Shown in pieces: positions 1 through 12,725 of a DNA stretch of 64,000 nt (position 1 is the stretch's first letter; every line of letters begins with the position of its first letter). The position numbers and the translations under genes were made by a program. The notes beneath the pieces are model-generated. The model was not told where the DNA came from. It did not search any database and worked only from the letters and a program-made list of their open reading frames with translations. Location of the stretch: positions 23,057,916 through 23,121,915 of the forward strand of contig NC_052489.1 in assembly GCF_009730915.1 (NCBI RefSeq), written 5' to 3'. The stretch is from Dioscorea cayenensis subsp. rotundata. Taxonomy: Eukaryota > Streptophyta > Magnoliopsida > Dioscoreales > Dioscoreaceae.

Positions 1-130
1 AATTAGGGTAGGTATGTTTATGCTATCGTGAATGATTTAAATGTTGTGAGTTTAGCATGCTTAAATTAGGTTAGGTATGCTTATGCTTATGCTACTGTGA
101 ATGAGTTTAAATGTTGTGAGTTTAGCATGT
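1..130. repeat. Direct tandem repeat, two ~62-bp units
   Basis: Two adjacent near-copies each hold the words TTAGGTTAGGTATG(C/T)TTATG and AAATGTTGTGAGTTTAGCATG-like sequence, at roughly 1-60 and 64-130. The second copy has a short extra TTATGC. The block lies just upstream of a decayed MULE transposase and could be subterminal repeat DNA of that element. The left edge of the window cuts it off. Confidence 0.6.
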
Positions 131-239
131 CTGAGTTGTCCTGTAATTTAAATGTTGCACTTCATATTGAGTTAGATATTTTACTTTGCTGATTCAGTTT
201 TTTTTTTTTTTTGTTCCTTTTCTTTTCCCTTCCCCCCGG

Positions 240-1760
240 GGGCATGAGTGTTCATGTTATTAATAATTGACCACGCTAGGGTTTAATGCCAGCAATAACA
301 GAACAATTCCCTCACAGTGAGCATAGGTACTGTGTGAGATATATTCACACAAATTTTAAGAAATCTTTTAGGGGAAAATCACTTAAGGATCAATTATGGG
401 CATGTGCTAAGGCAACTCACAGACTTGCTTATGAGAGAGCAATGGAAACCCTAAAATAGATGTCTGTAGGGGCATTTAAATACATGAAAAAAATTGAACC
501 CCAACATTGGAGTAGATCACACTTCCAAACTCAGTTTAAGTGTGACATCCTCCTAAATAATTTGTGTGAATATTTTAATAGTCACATATTGAAAGCCAAG
601 GTTAAGGGTATCATTACAATGAATTAAATGATCCAGACACAATTGATGAAGAGGATCCAAAGGAGAAGAGATGCCATGCAAAATGTAACCACCCAGCATT
701 GCCCTAGAATTCTTAAGAATCTTAAGAAAAATAAGCAATTAAGTTGGTTTTATAACATCACTTGGTATGGTGAAGACAAATATGAGGTTGTTGGTCATGA
801 GGGGCAATTTATAGTTGACAAGAAGGAGTGTAGCTGTTCATGTAGGAGATGGCAACTTAGTGGTGTTCCATGTAGTCATTCCATATATGTCCTATACTAC
901 AGTAAGGAAAAACCAGAAAATTACCTGCATGCATGCTATAAGGTAAGCACATACATGGGCACATATAGGCACATCCTGTACCCAACCCATGACAAAAATT
1001 CATGGCCAAAGAGTGATGAGGGTCCCATCATACCACCTGATGTAGTCAACAAAAAAGGGGTAGGAAGACTACAATGACGAGAAAAGAGATGGGTGAAAAC
1101 CCTGGTTTCACTAGTGGAAAGGTTACCAGGAAGGGAGTGAGAATGACTTGCAGCCTGTATGGTTCTTCAGGGCATAATAAAAGGTTTCATGGAGTTCAGG
1201 TAAGCTAATAGTTCAAGTATATTTAAATGAATGTGTACCTCTATGTTGTGCATAGGGTTTTAATTTAATTTGTGTGTATTGTAGGGAAGGAATGCATGTT
1301 CAGCTGGTCAGACAAGTCAAATAGGGCAAACCAACCCAGAATTAATGGTATTCTAATTTTCTTGTTCTCTAGTGGCTTTGTTTTTTTTTTTTTCCTGTAA
1401 AAACAATCTATATAATTTGTGTTTTGTGGACAATACAAGGTTGATAATTCAGTGGTAAGGAATCAAGAAATTCCATACATTATGGCAGGATTACACACAG
1501 TAAGGAATCAAGAAATTCCAGTTGAGGATGTTGTTTCACAACAACAATGGGAAGTTCTAGTTGAACAGGTAAATGCATACAACAATCTATGGTTTGGTTT
1601 TGAAATTTTTATTTATCTTGAATTTTGTTCTTGTTATTTATTTTTGGTTTGTGTAACAACTAGGTAGAGCTATTACATAATCAAAGTCTCTCCAAAGCAT
1701 CAGTTGGCTTGACTTCACAGTAACAGGCCAAAATTAAACATTAGAAGATCTACCAAAGGG
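240..1760 (+). pseudogene. MULE (Mutator-like) transposase, decayed C-terminal half
   Basis: Translated pieces match the C-terminal half of plant MuDR-type transposases, which cut and paste Mutator-like elements in the nucleus. From about 280 to 610 the reading is transposase core (FPHSEHRYCVRYIHTNFKK, then WACAKATHRLAYERAM, interrupted by a stop near 456). An open stretch at 628-1077 carries a SWIM zinc finger (C-S-C-R-R-W-Q-L-S-G-V-P-C-S-H) followed by the family's Y-x5-Y-x3-Y..P...WP tail. After a stop at 1077 the usual C-terminal zinc knuckle region (KGVRMTCSLYGSSGHNK) can be read, with Tyr where the second Cys is expected. Later exon-like pieces run to about 1760. Several stops and frame changes show that it is dead. 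The N-terminal half and the left terminal repeat lie outside the window. Confidence 0.85.
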
Positions 1761-3081
1761 AGGCCAAAGGAAGCAGCAACTATGTCATTTCATCAACAAT
1801 TCCCAAATGAGGTTGTGTCTTAGGTGAGTGTAACAAGTGTATTTTTTTAACTAACAATTCAATCTGACTGAATTTGTTGGAGATCCAGACAAACCTACCA
1901 AAAGTATTTAAATTTCTAATTTTTTTACTAATGAAAAAAAATACATAAATGTAGGTTGTGACAACACCAGAACAAACACACCATGTAGGATCCTCATTAG
2001 GAGATGCTTAATCAAAGAGGCAACAGTTAACAAGAAAAGGGGCCAAAAAGATAAAATCAGCATAAACAAATTTGTCATTGCCAAAAGCTCCAAGGAATTA
2101 GAAGGACTCTCAAGAAAAGGGCAAAGCTGAATGTACAGTCAAAAGAAGAAAATTTTGGTTGCCACTAGGAATTTGAACTTACTTCATTGATGCTTTCTTG
2201 GTTGTTGTATGTATCATTTTTGTATGACTTCTCAAAGAAGAATATGCAAAGCTGTTAGGATGATGCTTTTGTTTTTTTGGTTTTTGGTTGTATCATTTTT
2301 GTATAACTTCTCATCTGTCTGAGAAATTTTTTTAACCTTGCCAGAAATTTTTGAAACACTTTTGATTTGGCAGAAATTCAATAGAATTTGATGATTGTCA
2401 TCAATCAGCAATCAAATTTTTGTAACACTTCTCAGCTTGCCACAAATTCTCAGTTTGACATTTTTGATAATTCATTTGTTTAAATGAGCCATCCCATGTA
2501 AAGTTGTGATGAATTGTCTTCAGCTGTGATGAATGGTCTTCATTTTAGTTTGCAGAATGGTCTTCAGTTGTGTGATGAATTGTCTCCAGCACAAACTGGT
2601 GTAATTTTTAATATTGTTGTTGAATTCAATGTCATTCTTGCATTTTCATGAATGGATTTCTATTTCATTAGGTGTTAATGCCAGAATTGGATATAATATT
2701 TAGTTTATTTAATTTCAATTCAATGTATGTAGCTTTAATTTAGTTCTGTTGGGATTAAACATAGCAGGGGATAAAAATGCAGTTACTTCAATCATGTTGG
2801 GATTTAACACAATAGGAGATAACAATTAATTCATTTCAGCATGGACACCAAGCTCCATCAAACTACAGCTTTATTTAATTCAAACAAAAATTGCACATAT
2901 AAAACCTCAATTACTAATACAACCCAGTAGAACTAAGACAACAACTCAGTACAACTGAGGAAAGAATACATCATGTATACAAACCTAAAAATTGAAACAA
3001 TAATGAAACCCTAAATTGAAACTCTAATGCACTAATGATTGAAAATACAACTAGATCGGTCACCAAAAATAACAAAACCAA

Positions 3082-3116
<35 letters not shown>

Positions 3117-3720
3117 ACAAACAAATTATTTTCAAATAGATCAAACCACAACAATTACTATCAAACAGATCAGTCACCGATCGGTTGATTCACTCCAGGG
3201 ACCATGAGAACCCCTGCGTCTCTATCTCTCCCTCTCAATGTGTGTCTTTATTCCAAGCTCCACCAAAAAAAAATCTCCCTTTCTGTATCCCTAGCTCTCT
3301 CTCTCAGGATGATGGCCCTCCTTCTATGACATGGCCAAGCTGCAACGACATGGTGAGAGTACATCCCAGTGGCAAGACCTAGTGATGTGGACGTCGGTCA
3401 TGTGGTAGCCAGCTCGATAGGTGAGCGTTGATGTATACATTTCGGTGGCTACGCAAGCAAACAAAGGCTGGAATTCATTGGGTCGTCACTCGCTACTGGA
3501 CAAAAAAAAGTTCGATAACCAATTTGATACAAATTGAAGTTTGGACCCCAATTTGAAATAAATCCAAAGTATGGTGACCTGCACGGAAATTAACCCGTTC
3601 TTCTTTCAACCAAACACATTTTTCATTCTCATCCCCTATCCATTCTCATCCCCCCTTGTCATTACCCTATTCCCCTTATTCTCATTAGGGTAATCCAAAC
3701 ACACCCTAAGTTCCTTATAA
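1760..3720. other. Noncoding 3' flank of the MULE relic; repeats only
   Basis: No credible coding sequence. The stretch holds short degenerate repeats around 2,505-2,590 (GATGAAT(T/G)GTCTTCA words) and a pair of 27-bp repeats at about 2,749 and 2,800 (GTTGGGAT(T/A)(A/T)AACA). The closing sequence near 3,695-3,715 (ATCCAAACACACCCT) resembles the right terminus of a DNA transposon. No partner terminus is visible in the window. Confidence 0.4.
3082..3115. repeat. (AT)n microsatellite
   Basis: About 17 AT units, with a single ATGT interruption in the middle. Confidence 0.9.
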
Positions 3721-5571
3721 TGTTAATGATAACCTAACTCATGCTTATGAAGAGGAACTTTTCAATGATAGCAATCTAGAGGCATATGAAGAGGAAATCT
3801 CTTGCAAACTCAATCCTTACTCTAAAACTACTAAAAAAATGGTTCAACTAACAAGTGTAACTCCCCACCACTTTCCTTGCTGGCTAATCAAGTAATCCAT
3901 TGTAATGAACGACCCAAGAAATCATCATTTTATTAGAACAAAGAAGCATGGTTTCTTTTTTGAAATAATAAAGAAGCATGGTTTCTTGCCCCTCTTTTAA
4001 AGGAAATAAATAAATAAATAAATAACAAATTTAAGTTGGAGAAAATTGTGACAACAATCTAACATGGCCTTGACTTCCTATGCACCTCCTCTAGTGCTAA
4101 AAAAAAGCTTTCCATATCAGGGAAGGAATCATAAATCCCAACAACCCTAGTTTAACAAATAAACAATGGTGGGATAATGTCTTTCAATGGTCATTTCTTG
4201 GGAGCCATATTTTGCTTCCAATCCCCTTTCTATTACTGCAAAATTGCCTAATTATCTCTAACAGTTTTGTATGTACAGACTCTTTTGTACTGCATGATGT
4301 TTTTTTATATTATTATTATGATGTACTTTAACTCTTTTGCATATCTAGATTGAATGATTTATACTATATATGTAACTGATTTTATTCTCTTTAATACATT
4401 TTGGATGGTTTGTTCAAATTTTTTTTTTAAATCATATTTATTGGTTAACTAATTTTCAATTTTATACAATGCACTGGTTTAAATCCTTTTCAAATTTTAT
4501 ATATCAATATTCATATTATTCAAATTATAGATTCATAGATTCTTTCACTTGCTATTCTTGGCAGATATTTTTCTTTCGAGTAAATGTTTGCAATCTAAAA
4601 TTTATATATAATATACATATTATAATTTTATTAAACCTTGTACAAGATATAGACATTTATTCAAGGAAAAACAAAAGTGCCGCGGTGCGGTGCCTTAAAA
4701 AAAAAAAAAATCTTTATTTGTACCTTTTTATGTGATTTTCTTTCCAATCCAAGCACATCTGAAGGAATGTTTAAGAAGACCATTTCATGAAAATTTGGGA
4801 GTTGAATATATTATTGGAGAAGGTTTCCTAGGAAACTACACAAGTTATGCTTATTTGCTTTTAGTCTTTGTTCCTCTTCCTTGCTCCCTCAAAGAAGACC
4901 AATTAATAATGCTAGTACTTGTCAACTTATATCACTGTGAAGAGGACGTTAACTTAAAAAATAAAAATAAAAATAAAAAATAAATAAAACAATCCTAATT
5001 TATAAATTGCAAAAATTTTCGAATGCGTGGCCGGAAAGAAATAACTAAGCACATCTTTGACGTGTGTTTTCTTTCTCTTTTTTGCTTTGATCATCAGAAT
5101 TACTCATACGTTTTTTTAAGATTTGTGCAACACTAGAGTTAAAATGTCAGGAAGTGAAGGAGACAGCCAATGTAGTTAAAAAAGCTTGAAGTTCACTGAT
5201 TCTAGAGAGGGAAAAACTAACAGCTCCAAAGAGCTTCATGACCGTGCTAGTTAAATCTGATTAGCATGCCTACTTGGTGAGAGCTCTCCTAATGGTCCCT
5301 CATATCCTAAAAATGATTTTTTTGTTGTATCTCGAGAGTGCAGTTTCATATCTAGTGGATATCGTTTGTTTCTATCTCTTATCTTTTGTATTATACTCAT
5401 AATACTTGTTGTATTTGCTCTTTCTCTCAATAAATATGATTTATCTATATTTAAAAAATAAATAAAAACCAAGAGTGGGTTTTGAACATCCTTCTTGATT
5501 TTGAAGAGTCTGAAAAATAAGTATCATAAAAAAACTGGCCGTAAGGTTGTTTAGTTAAAAAAATTTGTTTG
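3721..5571. other. Intergenic, no supported gene
   Basis: AT-rich spacer. A 55-codon open reading at about 3,722-3,890 on the plus strand looks exon-like in composition, but I recognise no family. It has no clear start or splice context, so it is not called as a gene. An (AAAT)n run lies at 4,006-4,023, and A-rich tracts at 4,696 and 4,955 suggest old retroposon tails. Confidence 0.4.
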
Positions 5572-7170
5572 AAATTAATTCTTTATCTCTTTGAAGGTTG
5601 TTTTGGACTTTCAATAAACTTCTCGAAGAGCTGTCTATACTCCACAAATTTTGGATTTCAGCCTCACTCTTCTTCTGCAAGAATTCTAAATTGCAATAGG
5701 AATTGTCTTCCTATTACATACTTGGGAGTTCCCCTTTCTGGAAGACGGCCTAGACGACAAGATTGGACAAAACTTATAGATTCTATCCGATCTAGACTCA
5801 CTCCCTGGAAAGCTTTATACCTTTCCCTGGGGGTCGTCTAACCCTTATTAACTCCGTTCTCTCTACCCTACCTGTTTACTGGATGTCAGTATTCACACTA
5901 CCAATTTGGGTTATTCATGAGATCGACAAGATTAGAAGAGATTTTTTATGGAAAGGGCCCGATCTTGGATCTAAGGGTATCAGATTAGTCGCTTGGAAAA
6001 GGATTTGCCGCCCCCGTATCATGGGTGGATGGGGAATTCTTGATCTTCAGGAGTTCAACAAAGCCTTACTTGGAAAATAGTGGTGGAAGATCACTTCTAC
6101 ATCGAATTCTTGTTGGTCTAAGATCTTAAACGCAAACTACTCTTTTAATGGATCACCTGGATACCTATTTCAACATCCACCAAGAAATAAATCCTTCTTC
6201 TGAGCTGGGATTAACACCGTTCTTACTCCTTTCCGATCATGCATAAATTACCAAGAGGACTCTTATTCCTGGCCTCTTGAAAAAAAATGGTATTTTCTCT
6301 GTCAAATCATTCTACAATTTCTTAATTGACGGAGGGCTTCGAAGTCAACTTTATCCTCATTTCTGGAAATCCAAATCCCCAAGCAAAATCACTTTATTCT
6401 GCTGGTTGGTCAGAGAAAACAAAATTCTTACTCTTGATAATCTATTCAAAAAAGGCTGCAATCCTAATGCCACTGACACATGCATTCTTTGTCATAATAA
6501 CTCCGAAACAGTGGAACATCTTTTTCTTGATTGCAAATACGCGGAGCGTATTTGGTCCTTCTTCAGACAAAACCTTGATATTGAGTCTTCCCCATCCTTA
6601 GTATCTAATATTTGGAGCAATTGGATCCCCTCATTAACTTCCTCTCGTCGGAACCTGGGGGACCTCTGTTCTAGAGCCGTAATCTGGAATATTTGGCTTG
6701 AACGAAAGAATCACATTTTTAACCTTACTTGTCTACCTATTATTTCAATTTTATACAAGTCTGCTAATATACTGCTCTCTTGGCTTTCAACAGATTCAGA
6801 GAACCTTCATCAGGATACCACTGAGGCCACTCAAAGGATCAAGCGCTCCCTCAACTTCCTGGGCACTAGACCCACTGATTTCATCGGCGATTCGGTGCAC
6901 ACTGCTGATCAGGAGTAGTCCTCCTATCCTTGTAGCTGGGCAGGCCTGTGTCTCCAGACGGTTGCCTTCGCCGTCCCAACTTGTTTCATTTTCTCTTTCT
7001 TCCCGTCTTGCTTTTGCTCACTGTTTTTCTCATCTTTGGTGAGGATTTTAGTATGTTATTTACTTTTAGCCTTTTCTTGTTCGCGGCCTTTTCTGTTGTA
7101 CTCCTCTGTTCTCTTCTTTTTTAATAAATTGGTGGTTTATCCACTTTATTCCAAAAAAAAAAAAAAAATT
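5572..7170 (+). mobile_element. 5'-truncated L1-type LINE with poly(A) tail
   Basis: The 3' part of a plant L1 ORF2. It begins inside the reverse transcriptase (LSINFSKS; ITYLGVPLSGRRP, the plant L1 thumb/connection region). It continues through the DFLWKGPD and GGWGILDL motifs to the zf-RVT domain around 6,290-6,650 (Cys residues in TCILCHNN and HLFLDCKYA). There is a frame change near 5,838 and a stop at 6,078. A 3' UTR follows, then a 16-17-nt poly(A) at 7,153-7,170. Abrupt 5' truncation and a tail are typical of target-primed reverse transcription. The flanks share an imperfect word, AAATTTGTTT at the 5' side and AAATTTTGTTT after the tail, which may be an eroded target duplication. The element is not functional. 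Confidence 0.88.
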
Positions 7171-8265
7171 TTGTTTAATGATTCATCATAGGATATTAAT
7201 ATGTATGTATATATGAATTTTTTACTCGAAATTTTCAAATAGAGATATAAAGTTAGGTAAATAAATTCATAGTTTGACAGATAAAGAAAGTATAAATTGA
7301 GGAAATGAAATTGTAGAAATGTGTGGAAATGGTTAAAGAGAAACATTAGACAAGAACAAACAAATAGTCCAAGACTCACAACCAAAATGAATTCCAAAAC
7401 TCAGTATTTTAACTTTTGCAATGAAGAGCATTGGACTACATGCCGTTCTATGTACTGTCATCCTTCTTCATTGATTGACTCATATGGCTTCTTCTTGTCA
7501 CAAATTATATATACACACACATATATATCTATATAAATAATAATAAAAAAAAAAGAATTTTTGGTTGTGAACTAGTCTTCAAACAGTACAAACAACAAAC
7601 AGCCAAATACTTGAATTGCTGCTTCTCTTGTTCTTGTTATAAGACAACAAAAAGTAAATAAATCCCCCAAAAATTTCAGAGGACACAGAATTTTGATTTC
7701 TTTTTTTTTTTCTTCAGCGCATAATCATATAAATGTATGAAAACCCCCTGAAAATATACAACTTTATTAACATATAATAATCATGTTCTCATAAAAGAAT
7801 TAAATACACAAACTTAATTAAAAACCAAAACTTTATTTTCTATTATTAAAAATTCTTACTAAATTATTTTCTAATTTTTTTTCCTTATCTACTTCAAACC
7901 AAAGCAAATACATATGTACTTCAGTATACACACTTTCATCTATTAAGTATTAATATATATTTATACAAGGATTAAAATGTAAATATCTTTCCAATTAACG
8001 GACAACCGTTGCAATAGGTGATTGGCGGCAGGCCTCCCAACTCTTCATCATGCTTTGCCGGCGCATCCTTTGGCGCCAACCCTCCCCTCTCTCTCTCTCC
8101 ATTTGTCTCTTCTTCAGAGCATCTCCTTTTCTCTCAATCCTATTCCTGCAACCACTCATCTCCATCTTCACCTCCCTGCCAAACACTCCCTCATAATCTT
8201 ATCCAAGAACAACCAAACTCCAACAATTAGAATAATAGGGAATACCCCACAGAGTTTCACAGAAG
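7171..8265. other. Intergenic; upstream region and probable 5' leader of the LIN-like gene
   Basis: Very AT-rich up to about 8,000, with a short TATATATACACACACATATATAT tract at 7,508-7,531. From about 8,020 the base composition changes to CT-rich (CTCTCTCTCTC near 8,089), typical of a plant 5' leader, and this runs to the ATG at 8,266. The exact transcription start cannot be read. Reading frames in 8,018-8,300 other than the gene frame are shadows. Confidence 0.45.
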
Positions 8266-11200
8266 ATGACATCTTTGGAAGAACTCTTGACGGATGATGA
8301 CTTCAAGAAGGGAAGGCTCCGGCAAGGCCCTGGCCGCAATCTGAAGCCTGTCAGCATGCCACTTTACACTGCCACCAACCAAAACCCTCCCTACCGCCAT
8401 GACAAAAACCCCTCCAAGCTTTCCCGGCGCTCCAACTCAAGTGTCACTGATGCTGTCAGACGCCCACCGGATCCTGCTCTGCTCTTCCGCCCTGCTGGTG
8501 TCATCAAGATTGATGGTTTTGATGAACGGGAGAGAGATGATGAGTCTGGTGATGGATTCTCTGACATGGTACAGGAAGTGGACACAAGATATGACCAGAA
8601 GAATGATAGAAATCCAGCTCTGGCGATTGACGAAGCAGCCACTCGAGCTATTGTCTCTATTCTTGCTGGCTATATTAGAATGTTCTTCAAAGATGATAAC
8701 TTCAGAGCATCATTACGTCACAGTTGCCTCTCATGGCTACAATCATGTAGAGATGGCCACGAAGATGATAGGCCAGTGACTAACCTTGAAAACGCCATAA
8801 AAGCTGTAGAAAGAGCAGTGGAAGGAGTCCCGGATCCAAAGGACATAAAGAGAGCTTCTCTGAAGCTTAGTCTGATGGCAGGGTTGAGCTCAGAGGACAT
8901 GAAGAAGAATGGATATACTTCTGGGATTCCAAACTCTCATCTTTCAGCTTGTTCCCATCTTTATCTAAGCTTTATTTATAAGCTCCAGAAGAAGGATAAG
9001 GTTTCTGCCAAGCATCTCCTCCAAGTGTTCTGTGATGCACCTAATCAAGCAAGGACAGAGTTGTTGCCTGCTATATGGAGTCACCTTCTCTTCCCTCATC
9101 TATGTCATTTGAAGGTGTGGTATGAGAAGGAGACCGAAGCAATAGCAAGAAGTCCAGGCCGAAAGAAGAGGTTGCAGGTGCTGGACAGTGTGTATAGCAG
9201 TGCATTGGATGAAGGTACTTACAAGTTTGCAACATATTATAAGGAATGGCTAATGGAAGAGAAAGAAAACCCTGACCTTCCCATCATTGATGTGCCTAAT
9301 TATCCTGAAGAAGCTAGTCCTGTTCCTTCTGATCCAGCTCCTTCTCAGCCTATAGTCAGCAAAAGATTATATGATAATGTTTTCAGCCATTCGAATAAAA
9401 TAACAGTTATTGAGGAAGTAGAGGAAGAGGAAGAAGAAGATGATGACGACAAGGAAGAAGTGACATTAGAGAAGCATAACACTGTTGAGGAGAGAACCAC
9501 CCCAGAGATTGAAGACAAAGATAAGAATTCAGGAGAGGATATAGGCGTTGTAGAACAAGACATGTGCGCACCTTCTAATGGGAGTCATCAGGTACACTTT
9601 CTTTTGACAGGTTGTAGATCAAGACATGAGTAGATATGTTCAATCCAGCTTGAACCTTTCCTCTGACTCATGTTTTATTGGTTCGGACATCCTCTATCTG
9701 ACCTTTGGCTTTGCTTTCATATGTTCATGCAGCATAAATCAAGCAGTCTGAATATTCCTGAGGAGAAAGAACTCATTGTTGAATGTGAGGATGTTAGATC
9801 ATATCCTTCAACTAAACACCCTCATCCTGTTCCACAGGTAAAGGACCATGAACTTGCTTTGAAAAAGCTTGCAAAAGCTGTGTTTCAGCATCACTTCAAT
9901 GATGTAGATGATTTCACAATGCCATATCCACAGCAACATCCAGAGCATGATCTCCAACAGGGCAATGTAATCAACTCCTCAAACATTATCTCCTTTCATC
10001 ATCCCAGTATTGCAAAAATAGTACTTAGTTTTTGGTTGCATGCTTCCTTTTCTGAGTACAGCAATCCAAGGGAACAAAAAATGGTGTGAAAAAAAATGCA
10101 GTGGCATCCACAACAAATTCTGGGTATAATATATACTCTTCATGTTGTTGACTAGATGTATTTCTTTTCAGAACTTGATTTCTGCTATTGTTTCTCAGCA
10201 CAGAGCCATTTGGGTGCCATGAAGGTATAGACCAGGGGTCCTTCTTCTCCAGCATTCCAAAAGAGTTCATGTGCCCCTTGACAGGCCATTTGTTTAAAGA
10301 TCCTGTGACACTGGAGTCAGGGCAGACCTTTGAGAGAACAGCCATTGAAGAATGGTTCAAACAAGGGGGAAAAACATGTCCTGTCACCAGTCGGGCACTT
10401 CAATCTCTGTCTGTGCCAGATACTAATTTTGTACTGAAACGCCTGATCAATGGCTGGAAATCAGAGCATTGCCGAAATCTCCTAGTTTTGGCCACACAAA
10501 TTGCAGGCAATTTTGTGAAAGATCACAAATCCAAAGATGAAGCTGCTTTGTTCATCATAGAGCAACTACTCACTGGTTTTGACACTGAAGAAAGAAAGGA
10601 AAATGCTAGACACCTTATTTCTCTAGGAGGCATGCATTTCCTCACCAGGAGGCTTGAATTGGGGAATTTAGAAGAAAAGATCTGTGTAGTTTCCCTTCTG
10701 CTGTTATGTATTGAGGCAGATGGGAGTTGCAGGAGCTTCTTGTCTGTGAATATAAGAGGACCATGGATTCTTGAGCTTCTGCACAGTAAGAAAACCAATT
10801 CAAGAGCTAATGCAGTAAAGCTGATGATTGAGCTGATTTGTCTGGACAGGTTTGTCATTCATACCTAAATTCATGCTGCTTCTTTGAGTAGTATAACACA
10901 CTGATCTAGTGCGGTAATTTAATGAACAAATGATTCATCCATGTATTCATTTCAATTCATTTGTTTCTCAATGCTGCAGAAGGTTAGCAATCGGATCATT
11001 CTTAAACGGCCTGCACACACAGGCAATTGTGAACACAATGCATGTTCTACTTGTGTACCTTCAAACCTCCCTACCATCAGAAAGAGCACTTGTTGCGGTC
11101 TTGCTCCTCCATTTAGATCTTATGGTACAATCTAGTTAAATATATGTTTATGTTCGTTTCAGTCAGTAGCATTTTGAATCTAGGACCTACAGTATTCCAA

Positions 11201-12273
11201 ACTAGTAAATCTAAAGTTAAAAGAAGCTGATTATTGATTAGTAATAGAGAGCTGCTTTCAATTCAGTCAAGTTGCCAAAAAATTTATATGCAAATGAACA
11301 ATTTCTAAACTGATTTCACTAATAAATATAAATCCGGTGGCAGGTCGAGCCTCGAAGATATAGCATATACAGAGAAGAGGCAGCAGATGGCATAATAGCG
11401 GCTCTTGAGTGCAGCATATATGAAGGAAAACTTACAGAAAATTCTCGTAGAGCTCTTCTCATGTTGGGGGGCCATTTTTCTTCATCTGGGGAGATACTGA
11501 CAGAGGATTATTTGCTAAAACAAGCAGGATGTTACACCAATCCTATCAATGCTTCAGTTGATTATGATGATGAAATTGATGAAATCATATCAAAGGTAAA
11601 AACAACCAAAATAAGCCTGCTCATAGCATTTCCTCCCAAAAATTTTAATAATGTCTAATCTAAGACAAAACCTGTCATAAGAATATTTAATACAATATGT
11701 CAATATCTGCAATTTCTACATAACATTTCTCATTGCTTAATTCAGGATGAAGAAAAGGCAAGGGAAGAGTGGTCCAACAATGTAGCTTTAGTTCTTGTAA
11801 GTAATGGAAAGAGATCCTTACTGGATACATTGGCCAGATGCTTGGCTTCTAAGAACTCTGGAATTGTGAGAGTGTGCTTGATAGTAGTTGCATGGCTGAG
11901 TCATGCATTGTCATCCCTGTCTGCTGCTGGCTTTGAACTCTCTAAATTTATTGATGTTGTTCCTCTGCTCAAAGAATGCATGAAAAATGACAGCAATATG
12001 GAGAACAGAGTCTTTGCATCAATATCACTTCTCAATCTGAGCAAAATTTCAGGTGACCACTCATCAACCTTCAACATTTTCCTCTCTTGGTGCATTTCTA
12101 GTTATAATTTTAAATACTGATAAGTTTTTTCCCTATTTTTTTTATTGATTGGTGCAGAATGTAGAGTCTTACTAAGATCATTTGCAAAGGAGATGATTAT
12201 TCCTCTCGAAAACCTCATGGAGGTAACTTGGACAGCTGAGCAACTTTACACTGCCATGTTTGGACATAATTAG
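8266..12273 (+). CDS. LIN-like: LIN/CERBERUS-like U-box E3 ubiquitin ligase with ARM-type repeats, seven exons
   Basis: Probable E3 ubiquitin ligase of the plant LIN/CERBERUS family. In that family the U-box recruits the E2 enzyme, and LIN/CERBERUS itself acts in root symbiosis. Exons I read: 8266-9591, 9733 to about 10055, 10199-10849, 10980-11124, 11344-11595, 11746-12052, 12158-12273. All junctions are GT-AG with matching phase, except that the exon 2 donor is uncertain (10055 or 10085 both restore frame). With 10055 the protein is 1,039 aa. An N-terminal helical region (SLEELLTDDDFKK) is followed by an acidic run near residues 382-397. The U-box is at about 568-640 (PKEFMCPLTGHLFKDPVTLE...TCPVTSR), then helical ARM-like repeats to the end (VTWTAEQLYTAMFG). 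The WD40 block of the ~1,480-residue LIN/CERBERUS proteins is absent: a stop follows in exon 7. The ATG at 8266 is preferred because it opens the conserved SLEELL start. Confidence 0.9.
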
Positions 12274-12725
12274 TAAATGAGTAAAACACAGCCAATTGAT
12301 AGCCCACTGGATGATTATCAAACCTTGACCTTCACACTTATTGCCAAAGTGTTTCTTGTTTCCTAGGCCGCTGACAAATAGATCTATCATCTACAGCTGT
12401 CCAAATTATTTTGTGTGAATATGAGACACGCAACAACTGTTTAAAATTCAACAAGACAAAGGTTTTTGTTCCAAATTCTTAGCTTGCTGCAATTATATAT
12501 CTAGGCTTATGCTGCAACTACACAATAAATCATCAATGTAAAACTTACATCTGAGCAATTAAAACAAATGCAAGTCAAACAAAAGAACTGCTAATCTGAC
12601 ACAACAGCTACAACTGGAGAACAAGTGAATTCGCAACAAGCATCTGAACATTTTATATTGTCATTTCAGTTAAATGATACACTCAATATAAAGCGTCCAC
12701 GCCAGATGCACATCAAGAAACAGGT
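12274..12725. other. Spacer between two convergent genes
   Basis: About 450 bases, AT-rich, probably holding the 3' UTRs of the LIN-like gene (plus strand) and the small plastid-protein gene (minus strand). No other gene seen. Confidence 0.5.

Noticed and set aside
3722-3890. 55-codon open stretch with exon-like composition
   Set aside because: No recognised family, no start, no convincing splice sites; left as unassigned spacer.
4469-4983. Two adjacent short open frames in AT-rich DNA
   Set aside because: Low-complexity, no motif, no codon signal.
5251-5472. Minus-strand 73-codon frame
   Set aside because: No homology recognised; A/T-rich end is probably an old poly(A) tract.
8018-8300. 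Several overlapping open frames just upstream of and over the LIN-like start
   Set aside because: CT-rich leader and shadow frames; no splice or homology support, and the ATG at 8,266 opens the conserved protein start.
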